From assembly GCF_018860585.1 (NCBI RefSeq), contig NZ_JAHKPR010000069.1:59962-97596 (forward strand): a stretch of 37,635 nt of DNA. Direction: 5' to 3'. The position numbers were made by a program, and so were the translations under genes. The notes beneath the pieces are model-generated. The model did no database searches and was not told the DNA's origin. It was given only the letters and a program-made list of their open reading frames with translations. The DNA is from Colwellia sp. E2M01. Lineage in GTDB: Bacteria > Pseudomonadota > Gammaproteobacteria > Enterobacterales > Alteromonadaceae. Positions 7,570-17,979 of this stretch are shown piece by piece. Within the stretch, counting starts at the first letter, position 1; the number at the start of each line of letters is the position of its first letter.

Positions 7570-8385
7570 AATACAAACCATTCATTTTCTTTTGACACAA
7601 TAGCTACCATTGAGTCGCCCTATCAAGAAAAATTCGCTATACCGCGACAGCCTAACTTAGTCAGTGCCGCTAAAGGTAAAGTAATACTGATTGGTGACGC
7701 CAATAATGCAGAATTAATAAGAGGTATAGAAGAATTTAGTCATTTATGGCTGTTATTTGTTTTCCATGGCACTAAAGATCAAGGTTGGAAGCCACTCGTT
7801 CGCCCCCCTCGCCTTGGCGGTAATGTAAAAACAGGGGTGCTTGCAACGCGTTCGACTTTTAGACCTAACCCAATTGGTATGTCAGTAGTTAAGCTTGATA
7901 GAGTTACAACAGATAACAAACAAACAATTTTACATATTTCTGGTTTAGATTTATTAAACGGTACGCCAATTGTAGATATAAAGCCTTACATTCCTTATTC
8001 AGATGCTATCATCCATGCCAACGGTGGCTTTGCACAAGCAAAGCCTGAAAGCAATATAACAGTAAACTTTAACATACAAGCTCAAGCTGATTTGGCAAAG
8101 CATGCAACTTTACATACGAAAAATCAGCAAGCCGAGTGTGATTTAGCATTATTAATAGAGCAAGTATTAAAACAAGACCCAAGGCCAGCTTATAAACAAG
8201 GTAAAGTTGATGATAAAGTTTATGCTATGAGTCTATATAATCTGAACATTCAATGGCAATTTACTTCATTAACTAACATTGTAGTGCTTAGCGTTACAAT
8301 AATTCCCTCTGAAATGACAGGTAGTGACTTAGAAAATAAAATACCAAGTAATAAGCCACTTAACAGCAAAGCAAATATCACATGA
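7561..8385 (+). CDS. trmO: tRNA(Thr) m6t6A37 methyltransferase TrmO
   Basis: An SAM-dependent enzyme that methylates N6 of threonylcarbamoyladenosine-37 in tRNA-Thr(GGU). It has the TrmO/YaeB beta-barrel hallmarks: FSHLWLLFVFH (about 58-69), VRPPRLGG, TRSTFRPNPIG (about 97-107), LDLLNGTPIVDIKPYIP (about 137-153) and the late QDPRPAY. At 274 residues it is about 40 longer than the E. coli protein (235); the extra part is the hydrophilic C-terminus after the conserved body. It lies 16 bases after rcsF and overlaps the next gene by ATGA, so the three form an operon. Confidence 0.95.
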   Translation: MSNNTNHSFSFDTIATIESPYQEKFAIPRQPNLVSAAKGKVILIGDANNAELIRGIEEFSHLWLLFVFHGTKDQGWKPLVRPPRLGGNVKTGVLATRSTFRPNPIGMSVVKLDRVTTDNKQTILHISGLDLLNGTPIVDIKPYIPYSDAIIHANGGFAQAKPESNITVNFNIQAQADLAKHATLHTKNQQAECDLALLIEQVLKQDPRPAYKQGKVDDKVYAMSLYNLNIQWQFTSLTNIVVLSVTIIPSEMTGSDLENKIPSNKPLNSKANIT

Positions 8386-9050
8386 AAAAATACCTAGTTA
8401 AAAGCATTCAAAAGACCAATAGTGATAACACCATAGAAGCTGGCTTACCTGATTGGCAAAATATTACACCACTGGATATAAATATATTCCCTTGGTATCA
8501 GAATGGTAAAAAGCAACAAACGCAAGTGAAGCTTTGTGTCAACAAAGATATTTTGTTTATACAGTTTATTGCGCAAGACAAATACAGCTTTGCCAAACAA
8601 ACACAATTAAACAATATGCTTATTTGTGAAGACTCTTGTGTTGAGTTCTTCTTTAGTCCGTCAGGTATATTAGGCAGCACCTATATCAATTTAGAAGTTA
8701 ATTGTTGCGGCACTTTACACATTGCTTATGGCGCAAGTAGAGATGAACGTCAATTTATCAGTAGCGAATTAGCTAAACAAATCATCTGTAAAACAAGTCT
8801 CAATTCAACCACGAAAGTCGAAAGCCCAGCAGATAAGACGTGGACTGTTGAGCTTGCGCTACCTTTTACCGTTATCAAGGAATTAACTGGCGAGAATATT
8901 AATAAAGAGCAATGGTATGCTAACTTTTACCGTTGTGGTGGTAACATTGAAGCACAATATGCTGTCTGGAATAAGGTTGAAGTAAAAGCACCTGATTACC
9001 ATAAACCAGAATACTTCGGACAATTATGTTTTCCACAAAAATTTAACTAA
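8382..9050 (+). CDS. Cytoplasmic CBM9-like carbohydrate-binding family protein
   Basis: This 222-residue protein overlaps the trmO stop by ATGA. It resembles the 'carbohydrate-binding family 9-like' beta-sandwich: an early W-x-N-I-x-P-L-x-I segment, CEDSCVEFFFSP (about 83-94), YINLEVNCCGTLHIAYG, and the closing W-N-K-V-E then PDYHKPEYFG that is typical of these proteins. There is no signal peptide, unlike xylanase-linked CBM9 modules, so it should stay in the cytoplasm. No catalytic residues can be named. Related stand-alone proteins are uncharacterised. A sugar-binding role is inferred from fold only. Confidence 0.7.
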   Translation: MKKYLVKSIQKTNSDNTIEAGLPDWQNITPLDINIFPWYQNGKKQQTQVKLCVNKDILFIQFIAQDKYSFAKQTQLNNMLICEDSCVEFFFSPSGILGSTYINLEVNCCGTLHIAYGASRDERQFISSELAKQIICKTSLNSTTKVESPADKTWTVELALPFTVIKELTGENINKEQWYANFYRCGGNIEAQYAVWNKVEVKAPDYHKPEYFGQLCFPQKFN

Positions 9051-9075
9051 AGAAATTAAACTAAAGAAATTAAAC
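9048..9075. repeat. 14-bp tandem repeat at the CBM9 gene stop
   Basis: Two perfect copies of taaagaaattaaac are present. The first begins with the stop codon of the preceding gene. Confidence 0.85.
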
Positions 9076-9099
9076 AACTAAGGTTAATTAGCCTACTAT

Positions 9100-9127
9100 G
9101 AGTTGATAACATAGAGTTGATAACATA
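9100..9127. repeat. Second 14-bp tandem repeat
   Basis: Two perfect copies of gagttgataacata lie 25 bases after the first tandem repeat. The period is the same but the sequence is unrelated. Confidence 0.85.
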
Positions 9128-9622
9128 AAGACACTCCATATGTTGAGCATTACTTTCCTCTCGCTTAATACTTAAATTAATAAATAGATAAGTAATATTA
9201 CAAATTCATATACTCCCCTAAATTATTTATCTTTATCGTTACATCCTGTTGCAAAGTACGAATACACAGGTAGTTCTATAAGCTTTATAATTAATTTTAC
9301 TTTTTAATAGCTGCCAACTCATATTCGAGCATAAATAAAATGATTAAAAAGTAATAAATCATTTAGACTAAATAGTTGTTTTTATGTTAATATATGTTAA
9401 CTTTATGTAAAATAAAGAAAGTTAATGGTGACAAAGCTTTTTAAAGCGGTGATTAAATATAAAGATTATCAAACATTTTATTGTTTTACTTATCAAAAAT
9501 AATTACTTGTCCAATTAGTGTTTCTAATACAGTCGTGTTTAAGTCACTTAAGCAATACATTTATTTTATATTAAACGACTCGATATTAAGCTAAGAAAAC
9601 AAATTTTGCGAGACCATCTCCT
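9128..9622. other. Long AT-rich intergenic region
   Basis: About 500 bases hold no credible reading frame on either strand, no tRNA and no strong terminator hairpin. It should contain the promoter of the gene at 9623. Candidate hexamers are too many in this AT-rich DNA to choose one. Confidence 0.5.
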
Positions 9623-10204
9623 ATGAGCAATGTAATGAACAAATTAACCGGAAGTAAAAAATTGTTTGCAAAAATGACCGACGGTTTTAAGTCAATTAAA
9701 CAAAAGTTTTCTGGCGAGCAGCCTGAGCAAGCTATTGAAGTAGATGATGAGATCAATACCATGATCTGCCCAGTAACCGGCGCATTGAATCGCCTTGGTT
9801 TACGTAGCTACTTTGATCACATAGTACCTTCTGAATTCAATAAAATGAGCCTTATTTTCATAGAGCTAGATTACTTTCATGATAAAGTTCGTCAGTTTTC
9901 GACTAAAGATTCAGATAAGTATTTACAACAAATTGTGACAGAAATTATTGAAACATGTTGTGGAACTCAAGACTTACTCGCACGTTGGAGTTTAAAAGAA
10001 CTTGTATTAGCTTGTCCTGATAAGAAACTTACTGATGCGGTGAAATTGGCGAATAAGGTAAGCACCACGATCAACAAAAAAGCGTGGCCAACAGGTACAG
10101 AAATAACCTGTACTGCTGGCGCTGCACAAGCAAACGGCGAAGATTTACATTATTTAATCAATCATGCTAAAGCAGAGATATTAAAAGCGAAAAAAGCAGC
10201 TTAA
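9623..10204 (+). CDS. Degenerate GGDEF-domain protein, probably without cyclase activity
   Basis: A 193-residue soluble protein. Residues 1-45 are a basic then acidic leader with no membrane segment. From 49 (CPVTGALNRLGL, matching the D-x-LTGLxNR start of GGDEF domains) to 192 the order of motifs follows a GGDEF fold: LIFIELDYFH (77-86, cf. LDIDHFK), LLARWSLKELVLACP (118-132, where cyclases have R-x-GGDEF), TCTAGAA (162-168) and a final NHAKAEILKAKK helix. The catalytic GGDEF loop reads SLKEL and no RxxD inhibitory site is visible before it. Asp83 of the metal site is retained. It may bind c-di-GMP or GTP, or be purely structural; no function is known. Confidence 0.7.
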   Translation: MSNVMNKLTGSKKLFAKMTDGFKSIKQKFSGEQPEQAIEVDDEINTMICPVTGALNRLGLRSYFDHIVPSEFNKMSLIFIELDYFHDKVRQFSTKDSDKYLQQIVTEIIETCCGTQDLLARWSLKELVLACPDKKLTDAVKLANKVSTTINKKAWPTGTEITCTAGAAQANGEDLHYLINHAKAEILKAKKAA

Positions 10205-10260
10205 TATATTAACCATATCCATTTATAACTTTACAATGGATATTTAGTTTTAAAAATTAA

Positions 10261-10297
10261 AAACGGCTAAGTAGGAATCTATTTAGCCGTTTTTTTT
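10261..10297. terminator. Bidirectional terminator
   Basis: The stem aacggctaa / ttagccgtt is followed by eight T on the plus strand and preceded by A-rich DNA. It can end the GGDEF-like gene (plus) and the FKBP gene (minus). Confidence 0.85.
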
Positions 10298-10372
10298 AGC
10301 CAATATTTTAACTTACTTTTTTATTAATATTGTTAGCTAAAGAAAAGATAAGGCAATAATAAGTATTAGTTA

Positions 10373-10891
10373 TCATTTGTTATTAGAACAGCTAGTATCA
10401 TCACAACAACTACCAGCACTTATTACATGTCCTTTAGTTACTTCTTCTTCTGTTGCTTCACGTACATCAACAATCTCAATATCAAAAGTTAATACTTTAC
10501 CAGCTAGCGGCGGGTTAATATCAACCGTCACCATAAATTTACCAGCTTTCATCACAGTTACTTGACGTTGACCTTGTTCAGTTTGCACAACTGCTGCCAT
10601 GCCTTTTTTCCAAGTTGCATTTTTGCTTGGTAAACCGTGTAAGTGTTTAACAGGTACACGTTGCTCTAAACCTTCTTGATATTCACCGTATGCTTCTTCT
10701 GGTTGAAGAGTTACTGAGAATTTTTCATCTTTTGCTTTACCTTCAAGGGCTTTTTCTAGACCGGGTAAAGTGTTATTTGCACCATGTAAGTAAGCTAATG
10801 GCTCGTGACCGTTTGATGATTCTAATTCTTCACCCGCTTCATTTTTAAGGGTGTAGTGAAAGTGAGCAACGGTTTTATCAGCGATTTTCAT
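10373..10891 (-). CDS. slyD: SlyD-like FKBP-type peptidyl-prolyl isomerase
   Basis: A 172-residue cytoplasmic prolyl isomerase and chaperone. The FKBP part is split by an insert-in-flap domain as in SlyD: residues 1-70 include YLHGANNTLPGLEKALEG (34-51) and PEEAYGEY (64-71), then QRVPVKHLHG, and the domain closes with PLAGKVLTFDIEIVDVREATEEE. E. coli SlyD continues into a long His/Cys-rich metal-binding tail. Here the tail is only about 15 residues with one CC pair (162-163), Cys168 and no histidine cluster, so nickel binding is probably weak. A usable Shine-Dalgarno (aagaga) precedes the start. Confidence 0.85.
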   Translation of the reverse strand: MKIADKTVAHFHYTLKNEAGEELESSNGHEPLAYLHGANNTLPGLEKALEGKAKDEKFSVTLQPEEAYGEYQEGLEQRVPVKHLHGLPSKNATWKKGMAAVVQTEQGQRQVTVMKAGKFMVTVDINPPLAGKVLTFDIEIVDVREATEEEVTKGHVISAGSCCDDTSCSNNK

Positions 10892-11076
10892 AATATTCTC
10901 TTTTAAGACTCTTGGTTTGACTTATTGATTTGATTTATTGATTTACTGGTATACGTTATTGCTACGAGTAAATTAATAGGTAAGTTAGTTAATGGCGACA
11001 TTCTACCTTGCTTAGCGCAGTAATCAATTAAATTAGAATCAATTCGTTGTTATTAGCTGCAAGTTTGTTGAACTGA

Positions 11077-11976
11077 TCAAGCCCATAACAACAAAATAAT
11101 CACACTTAAAATAATTAAAAACATGCCAAGGTATTCTTTTAATGTAATTGTTTCTTTAAATACCCGATAAGTTAGCGCTAAGGTGATGAAAAACTCCACC
11201 TGCCCTAAAGCTTTTACATAGGCTGCATTTTGATAACTTGCGCCAGTAAACCAACCAATTGAGCCAAGTAAACTGGTTACTCCTACAAATAAGCACAAAC
11301 GCCAATGGCTAAACATTTTTGTTAATTGTGATTTATCTTCAATAAGTACATAGGTTAATGAAATCAATGATTGTACTGTGATCATAAATACTAAGGTTAC
11401 AGCAGCGCTGATCATCAAATCGGTATTTAATGCTAAGCTTGATTCACGAATAAGCAACGTGGTAATTGCTAAGCCTAAACCCGCTCCTAAGCCATAGCCC
11501 ATGCCAATTAAGCCTTGCGAGTCTGCCACTATATCTCGTAAGTTAAATTTAACTTTTGACACCAAAAATACACCAACAACACCAACGATAACACTAAACC
11601 AACCTAAGCCAGATAAGGATATACCAAAAATTAAAGCGCCCACGATGGCCACTTGTATTGCTTCGGTTTTTGCTAAACTCGTTGCTACTGCAAAGTTTCG
11701 ATAACGAAAAGCCGCGACTAAGCACGCGGTTCCAATAATTTGCATCACACAACCAATGAGCGCATATTGCAAAAATTGATTATTTAACTCGGGAATGGCT
11801 AGCTCTTTATAATCAAGTAACCACCACAAATAAAACCAAGCAAATGGCAACGCAAATAGATAGCGAACGCCAGTGTTAGCCATAGAGCTAAGCTTACCCG
11901 ATAAGTGTTTCTGCCCTGCTGTTCTTACCGCCTGCATGAAAGCTGCGAGTAAGGTAAAATAAATCCAAATGTCCAA
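11077..11976 (-). CDS. EamA/DMT-superfamily membrane transporter
   Basis: A 299-residue inner-membrane protein with about ten hydrophobic segments arranged as two homologous halves, typical of the drug/metabolite transporter superfamily. The start is a TTG at 11976 with aggaat seven bases before it. The last segment of the first half (GWFSVIVGVVGVFLVSK) and of the second (LKEYLGMFLIILSVIILLLW) match the EamA pattern. The substrate cannot be read from the sequence; members export amino acids, nucleosides or metabolites. Neighbours give no clue. It is probably a single-gene unit. Confidence 0.85.
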   Translation of the reverse strand: MDIWIYFTLLAAFMQAVRTAGQKHLSGKLSSMANTGVRYLFALPFAWFYLWWLLDYKELAIPELNNQFLQYALIGCVMQIIGTACLVAAFRYRNFAVATSLAKTEAIQVAIVGALIFGISLSGLGWFSVIVGVVGVFLVSKVKFNLRDIVADSQGLIGMGYGLGAGLGLAITTLLIRESSLALNTDLMISAAVTLVFMITVQSLISLTYVLIEDKSQLTKMFSHWRLCLFVGVTSLLGSIGWFTGASYQNAAYVKALGQVEFFITLALTYRVFKETITLKEYLGMFLIILSVIILLLWA

Positions 11977-12114
11977 AAATATTCCTATTATTACCTATGT
12001 TAAAGACTTTATATTAATACGTACGTTAAAAAATTTTGTTGAAGGTTTACGTTAAAAGCTATATCAAAATGTAAAAGAATGATCTTTTGAAACAGCTTTT
12101 TACACAACACTAAT

Positions 12115-15100
12115 TTACATACTTACTGTCTGGCTATCATCAGTAATGTCGCTAGACGCTGAAGGCTCTGCAACAAACTGATATTGTTTATCTAAACTAC
12201 TTATCCCTAGCCCACTCAACTTTTGTACTTTTATTTGAACGCCTATGCGCTCTTTTAACGCATCAACGTGACTAATTACACCAATCATCTTGCCACTTGC
12301 GTTTAAGTTATCTAACGCATCTAAGGCGACTTCTAAGGTATTGTTATCTAGCGTACCAAAACCTTCATCAAGAAATAGTGAATCAATACTGGTTTTATTA
12401 CTTACTAGATCAGACAAAGCTAGCGCCAATGCTAAACTAATTAAAAAGCTTTCACCGCCCGATAAGGTTTTAATATCGCGGGCAGTATCACCTTGCCAAG
12501 TATCAACAACTTCTAACGCTAAATTATCACTGTGTTGACACTGTAATTGATAACGTCCAAATAAACGTTCTAATTGTAAATTAGCAAGATGAACTAAATT
12601 CGCTAAGGTTAAGCCTTGTGCAAAACGTCTAAATTTAGCACCATCTGCTGAGCCAATAAGTGCATTTAAATGACTTAAATCATCAAGTTCATCTTGTAAT
12701 TTTTTAATGTTATTCAGTAACTTTTTTCGCTCAATTTTATTAACTTTATCTTGCTCAATTTGCTGTGAGATTTGCCCTATTTTTTGTTGGCATATTTTTA
12801 ATGATTCAGTCAAATTAACCAAGTTATTTTCGAGTAAGTCCAAGTCAAAAGTTGTTGCTCCATTTTCACTTAACTGCTGTTTTTCTACGTTTAGTTTTTC
12901 AGTATTTTTTTGCCCTTGCGTCAATAAAGTTTTTGCTTGCTTTTTTTGGTCATCAATATCGTTTGCAAGTTTACTAAAACGCTGTTTTTCATCAACAGAT
13001 AACAGTGCTAACAAGAACTGTTCTTCGTCATTAAATTCGCTATGAGTTAGTGTACCTTGCCACACTTCGTTTGTGCTTTCCATCTGCGTCAATAGCGCTG
13101 ATAATTGCTTTTCTGCCGCTGTTAACTGTCCTTTTTTGTCTTGTTTTTCCGCAAGTTTATTGTGGTAATGCTGCTCTGCTAATGTTAACTCCTGGTTTGC
13201 CACTTCACGCTCAGATAAAATATTTTCCCTTAATAAATCAGCACCTTGGATATCACCTTCTGCTACACCCACTTCAACAAAACAAGTAACGCGTAACCCG
13301 TTAAGGCGTTTTATTTCATTTTTACATTGGTCTACTTGCGTGGTACTTTGCTCAACTTGCTTTTGCTGTACGAAGAGCTGTTGACTTTGTAAGTCAATTT
13401 GGTGTTTTAGCTCATCAAGCTTTGTTTGATAGGTCTGATTCTTAGTTAAAGTTGATTGATACTCTTGTACTTTTTGTTGCAATGAACTTAACCAATTTTC
13501 ATCAATACAAATGACTTTTTTAGCTGCTAAATCATCATTATCTATTAAACTTGGTATAGTGATTTTTGCCTCAGATATTTCAATAAACAATCTTTCATTT
13601 AGCGCTAAAAACTCATCCTGCTTTTGTGTTATTTCTTCACTTAGCCTGCTGATATTTTGATGCAACGATTGTGCTTTTTGCTGGGTTATTTCCAGTTGAT
13701 TTAATTGTGTTGATAAGGTTTTATCACACTGGATAATTTGCTCTGAATTTTGTTGTTGGTCTCGATTATTTTCAGACAATAATTTTTGTAAAACGACTAA
13801 ACTCTCAAGCTGTTTAATAACCTGACTTAGGGCACTTTCTATCTGTTTAATTATTACAGGATCTGATAATAGTGGCTGCTGTCCGTCACTACTTAGTCGG
13901 CACTGGGCATGGGCCGTTAAACCACTAATAAGCGCTGACCAATGTTGTTCAATAACATTTGTCTCTGCACTAAGTCGCTCAAGATTACTCTGCTGTGCTT
14001 TAAGTTGTGCCGTCAGATCAGACTTAATTTGCTTAAAGTGATTACCTTGTTTCTCTACCTCTTCAAACGCATGCTCTAATCCTACTAACCTTTGTTCATA
14101 CTCGTTACTATCAAGGGTTTGATAAGCCTCAATTGCCGGATGTTGCGTTGAACCACATAACGGACACGACTCATTAGCTTGTAATTTGGCACGATGATCA
14201 CTCAACGCCATGATAGTTTGTTGTTGTGTTAATAAGATTTTAACGTCTTTTATTTGCTGTTTGGTTACGCTGTATTCTTGTCTAAGTTTTACAAGAGATT
14301 GCTCTGTAGAAGATAACACCTGTGAGTCTTGTTGCTGCTGTGCGCTTAACTGTTGCTGCTCGGTGAGTAATAAGTGATAACGTTTAGCTAACTGAGCAGC
14401 CTCTTTCAGTGTTAATTGGCTATTTTGACAATCAAGCACCGCTTGATTTAACTGTTCAAGCGTATCCGCTTCACGATTGTTTGTTTCACCGCTGCTCTGC
14501 TCAATTTTCTGAACACTGCTATAGGTATTTCCACGCAATATATTTTGTGCGTCAACGTTATTGTCAATAAACTGCTGCGCTTGGCGAATGAATGTGTTTT
14601 TTTGTTGATTTAATGCCACTAGCTGCGCTTCAGTATCTGTAATCGTTTGTTGTTGTGCTTGTTGCTCTGTTTGTAAACTCGACAACATTAACTCTGCTTT
14701 ATGCTGCTCTGACAAAGTATTTTGTATACCTTGTTGCCATTGTGTTAGCTGCAGATAATGATTCTGCCATAAGGGAAGCTTTTCATGTAACTGCGCTAAA
14801 GGCTGATTTTGCGTTAAATACGTTTGTTGTGTTTGCACTGTTACCAATACTTGTTGATGTTCAGCTTCACTCACCTTTTGTGCTGTTTTACTACTAAGCA
14901 GTACTTTATTTTGTGTCGTTAGCGCATCTTGTATACTTTGTAAGGCTTTGTTGTTATGTGATATCTCTTGTTCAATTGGTTGAATTTTATCACTTAATAC
15001 CTGTTCAATAGCTTTACGCTGTTGTTCAGCCTTAGCGTGCGTAGTTTTTAGGTCGTGTAATTCTTTTTCACTCTGTAGAAGCGTATTTTCAATTGAACTT

Positions 15101-16053
15101 AATTGTGATTTTTGATTATTAACTTGCTGTAAACTTTGTTGGTGCTGCTCTTTAGCGATCGTCTTTTTTTCATAAGAGTCGCGTAATGGCTCAGCCAATA
15201 TTGCCTGCGCTAAAGCATCTAAATCGGCTTTACTTTCTTTTGCTAATAACTCTGCCGCTCTAAGTTGTTGTTGTGCATTTTCGTTAGCTTCATTATTAGC
15301 GTTAGCATTAACACACCAGTTTTTGACTTGCTGCGTTTGCTGATATTGCGCACTAAGCTTACCTTCATCAACTGTCTGCTGGGCAAGTGTTTGTTCAAGC
15401 TCATTTACCGTATCTTCATCTAATAACTTAACACCTTCGCTTGTTGCTTGTAATAATTTCAACGCAGTTACCGCATTTTTATGATTATCAAAAACTTGCT
15501 TAGAAAGTTCACCATAAATTTCGGTGCCAGTAAGTTGCTCTAATAATTGCGCGCGTTCATTGGCAGGTGCATTTAAAAATGCGGCGAATTCACCTTGAGA
15601 AAGCATCATAGATTTAGTAAAACGTGAAAAATTAAGCCCTGTTAACTCGCTAATATCACTACGTACCGTTCTTAATTTGTCTGAAAGTATTGTGCCATCA
15701 AGTTTAGCTAATTCGGCAACGGGCTCTAATAAGTTACCATCTAACTTGTTACGCGCCCGCTTTTGGCTCCAAAAAGCACGGTAACCTTGTCCTTTTACTT
15801 CAAACTCTACTTCTGCCATACAGTGACTTGTATGACGGGTCATTAGTTGATTTTGTTTTTTTGAAACCGTCAAGCGAGGCGTTTCATGATAAAGCGCTAA
15901 ACAAATCGCATCAAGTATGGTGGTTTTACCGGCGCCCGTAGGTCCAGTAATAGCAAACAGCCCATTATTATCAAACGGCGCTTGGCTAAAATCTATTTTC
16001 CAACTGCCTTTAAGTGAGTTGATGTTCTCAAAACGTAAACTTAATATTCTCAT
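12115..16053 (-). CDS. sbcC: Exonuclease subunit SbcC (Rad50-like SMC ATPase)
   Basis: A 1312-residue ATPase subunit of the SbcCD nuclease, which cuts hairpins and protein-blocked DNA ends. Walker [10 protein letters not shown] is at 37-45. Two very long glutamine-rich coiled coils flank a zinc hook, CPLC (Cys630, Cys633), near the middle. The ABC signature LSGGE is at 1197-1201, and Walker B with D-loop, [11 protein letters not shown], follows around Asp1229/Glu1230. The length is above that of E. coli SbcC (1048), the excess lying in the coiled coils. The start ATG overlaps the sbcD stop (ATGA), so the two subunits are translationally coupled. Confidence 0.97.
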   Translation of the reverse strand: MRILSLRFENINSLKGSWKIDFSQAPFDNNGLFAITGPTGAGKTTILDAICLALYHETPRLTVSKKQNQLMTRHTSHCMAEVEFEVKGQGYRAFWSQKRARNKLDGNLLEPVAELAKLDGTILSDKLRTVRSDISELTGLNFSRFTKSMMLSQGEFAAFLNAPANERAQLLEQLTGTEIYGELSKQVFDNHKNAVTALKLLQATSEGVKLLDEDTVNELEQTLAQQTVDEGKLSAQYQQTQQVKNWCVNANANNEANENAQQQLRAAELLAKESKADLDALAQAILAEPLRDSYEKKTIAKEQHQQSLQQVNNQKSQLSSIENTLLQSEKELHDLKTTHAKAEQQRKAIEQVLSDKIQPIEQEISHNNKALQSIQDALTTQNKVLLSSKTAQKVSEAEHQQVLVTVQTQQTYLTQNQPLAQLHEKLPLWQNHYLQLTQWQQGIQNTLSEQHKAELMLSSLQTEQQAQQQTITDTEAQLVALNQQKNTFIRQAQQFIDNNVDAQNILRGNTYSSVQKIEQSSGETNNREADTLEQLNQAVLDCQNSQLTLKEAAQLAKRYHLLLTEQQQLSAQQQQDSQVLSSTEQSLVKLRQEYSVTKQQIKDVKILLTQQQTIMALSDHRAKLQANESCPLCGSTQHPAIEAYQTLDSNEYEQRLVGLEHAFEEVEKQGNHFKQIKSDLTAQLKAQQSNLERLSAETNVIEQHWSALISGLTAHAQCRLSSDGQQPLLSDPVIIKQIESALSQVIKQLESLVVLQKLLSENNRDQQQNSEQIIQCDKTLSTQLNQLEITQQKAQSLHQNISRLSEEITQKQDEFLALNERLFIEISEAKITIPSLIDNDDLAAKKVICIDENWLSSLQQKVQEYQSTLTKNQTYQTKLDELKHQIDLQSQQLFVQQKQVEQSTTQVDQCKNEIKRLNGLRVTCFVEVGVAEGDIQGADLLRENILSEREVANQELTLAEQHYHNKLAEKQDKKGQLTAAEKQLSALLTQMESTNEVWQGTLTHSEFNDEEQFLLALLSVDEKQRFSKLANDIDDQKKQAKTLLTQGQKNTEKLNVEKQQLSENGATTFDLDLLENNLVNLTESLKICQQKIGQISQQIEQDKVNKIERKKLLNNIKKLQDELDDLSHLNALIGSADGAKFRRFAQGLTLANLVHLANLQLERLFGRYQLQCQHSDNLALEVVDTWQGDTARDIKTLSGGESFLISLALALALSDLVSNKTSIDSLFLDEGFGTLDNNTLEVALDALDNLNASGKMIGVISHVDALKERIGVQIKVQKLSGLGISSLDKQYQFVAEPSASSDITDDSQTVSM

Positions 16054-17654
16054 GGTGTTTGCTGCTTGTTTTCATCACTTTGGCTAATCGTTTTAACATC
16101 GAGCTCAATTTCTAGTTCAGCATCGTTAGTTTCCGCATTGCTATTAGACTGCTCTTTTGTGTCAGTTTGACTATCGTGTAATAACGAGGTTTCTTTATTT
16201 GTTTGCGCATTAAGTGATAAATCAATGGCCAGCTCATTAAACAAATCGGTTAATCTTACTTTACGTGCAAGCTCTTCATCAGTTTGCCAGTCAAGCTGTG
16301 ATAAACGCGAATCAAACACTTCAGCTAGCGACAATTCACTCAACGTGCTGTTATTTTGTGTAGAAGATTGGCTATGTTGGCGTTGACGTGCTTTTTTACT
16401 TCGCCTCACGAGTAACACTTCAAACGGCATTTCTTTAGTTAAGTCATTCACCCGTTGTGATAAATCACTTAGGTGTTCACCATTATCTATTTCAATATCA
16501 AGCCATGCTTTTTTTACTGGTGTATTATTAATTAATGTTTTATTAGCTGAAGCCTTATTCGGTGACGCCTCATTTAATGAGCTTTCTAAAACACTTTGTT
16601 GATAGTCAACTTGGTAGCCTTCAAACTCAGATAATGTCGCTTTTAAATTATCTTCTAATGCATCTACCGAGCTTTTAACCATAAACATTGGCTGAAAACG
16701 AGGAATAGTTATATCTTTAACCTTTTTTAATTTACCTTGGTTAAACTCAACCATTAATACGCGTTTTTCTTGATTAGCTTCATCAAAACTTAACGGTATT
16801 GGTGAGCCGCAATAGCGAATATGCTCAGATTTAGCGACTTTTTGCGCCCGATGAATATGCCCTAAAGCAATGTAATCGGCAGGTGGAAATGCCGTTGCAG
16901 GAAAAGCTTCCAACGAGCCAATATAAATATCGCGCACCGAATCACTTTTACTGTCACTTACTGAAACACCTAAGGCGGTTAAATGGCCAGTAGCAATAAT
17001 AGGCAGCAACTGATCTTTTGGTAATTTTTGCTCTTTAGCTAAACGCTTAGACAATATTAATGCATGCTGATAAAGGTGTTGATAATGATCGCTAATAGCT
17101 TGTTGTAAGTTTTGTTGCTTGTCTTGCGCTGATTGCCCTGCACTGCTTTTGATAACATCACGAGGTCGAATAAAAGGAATAGCACAAATAACGGCATTCG
17201 CTTTTCCTTGAGCATCATCCAATGAAAAAACTTGTTGTGCAAGTGCCTGTGCCGTTAAAGCTTGTTCAGGCATATCAGCTGTGCTGTTTATGTCTGATGT
17301 GTCAGCTTTATCAGGATTAAAAACAGAGTTCGCTTTGGTAATAACGCGAGTAGATAAATTAGCTAATACCGATTGAGACTCCGCCAACATGGCAACCGAG
17401 TCATGATTTCCTGCTAAAACGATAAGCTGACATTGAGTGTTATGTAACTCAGCAATAAAATCAAAATACATTTCGCGAGCATAACTTGGCGGTGTTGAAG
17501 TATCAAAAATGTCGCCAGCAACTATAACCGCGTCAATGTTGTGAATAACAACTTGTGTTAATAACCAGTTTAGAAATTGTTGATGTTCATTAGCGCGGCT
17601 TTTGCCGTAGAAATATTGGCCTAAATGCCAATCTGAAGTATGAATAATGCGCAT
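16050..17654 (-). CDS. sbcD: Exonuclease subunit SbcD (Mre11-like)
   Basis: The calcineurin-like phosphoesterase subunit of SbcCD, with Mn-dependent nuclease activity. The start at 17654 ([13 protein letters not shown]) is chosen over an in-frame ATG 63 bases upstream because the family begins with this strand. Metal ligands are in SDWHLG (Asp8, His10), GDIFD (47-51), GNHDS (Asn83, His84), TGHL and GHIHR. At 534 residues it is much longer than E. coli SbcD (400). The extra length is low-complexity Ser/Asn/Gln/Lys-rich sequence in the C-terminal half (for example around [14 protein letters not shown] and [11 protein letters not shown]) and an acidic tail. It overlaps sbcC. Confidence 0.96.
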   Translation of the reverse strand: MRIIHTSDWHLGQYFYGKSRANEHQQFLNWLLTQVVIHNIDAVIVAGDIFDTSTPPSYAREMYFDFIAELHNTQCQLIVLAGNHDSVAMLAESQSVLANLSTRVITKANSVFNPDKADTSDINSTADMPEQALTAQALAQQVFSLDDAQGKANAVICAIPFIRPRDVIKSSAGQSAQDKQQNLQQAISDHYQHLYQHALILSKRLAKEQKLPKDQLLPIIATGHLTALGVSVSDSKSDSVRDIYIGSLEAFPATAFPPADYIALGHIHRAQKVAKSEHIRYCGSPIPLSFDEANQEKRVLMVEFNQGKLKKVKDITIPRFQPMFMVKSSVDALEDNLKATLSEFEGYQVDYQQSVLESSLNEASPNKASANKTLINNTPVKKAWLDIEIDNGEHLSDLSQRVNDLTKEMPFEVLLVRRSKKARQRQHSQSSTQNNSTLSELSLAEVFDSRLSQLDWQTDEELARKVRLTDLFNELAIDLSLNAQTNKETSLLHDSQTDTKEQSNSNAETNDAELEIELDVKTISQSDENKQQTP

Positions 17655-17979
17655 AAACTTATTATAGGCTCGGGAAAATGAAGAATGATAAATTAACGTC
17701 AGTTTACCTGAACACATAAACTAAAGGTAGTAACTCACTATTGATATAATTGTTTGTTGACGAGAAATAGTTAAGGTTACTGAATAAGTATATTCACTTT
17801 AATATTTGTACTAAAATGAATGCCAAAGTATATATTAAGGTGAGTACTAAAGTTAATACTAGCTTAGCTTTTATGACAGATTTTAAATATTCCCTCTTTA
17901 GTATGTACAGTTTATATTTATTCATTTACCCTGAGTAAATAACAGCCAATAAAAGTTATCCTATTGCAGGAATTCTTAT
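17655..17979. other. Divergent promoter region between sbcD and the beta-propeller gene
   Basis: An AT-rich region with transcription expected both ways. TTGACG (17757-17762), with TGAATA 18 bases further on, is a weak candidate promoter for the plus-strand gene. Overlapping it is the perfect inverted repeat tgaata-agta-tattca (17781-17796), a possible operator. The plus-strand gene has a good Shine-Dalgarno (aggaattcttat before the ATG). Confidence 0.35.

Noticed and set aside
12290-14897. Plus-strand frames opposite sbcC
   Set aside because: They are shadows of the low-complexity, glutamine-rich coiled-coil coding sequence.
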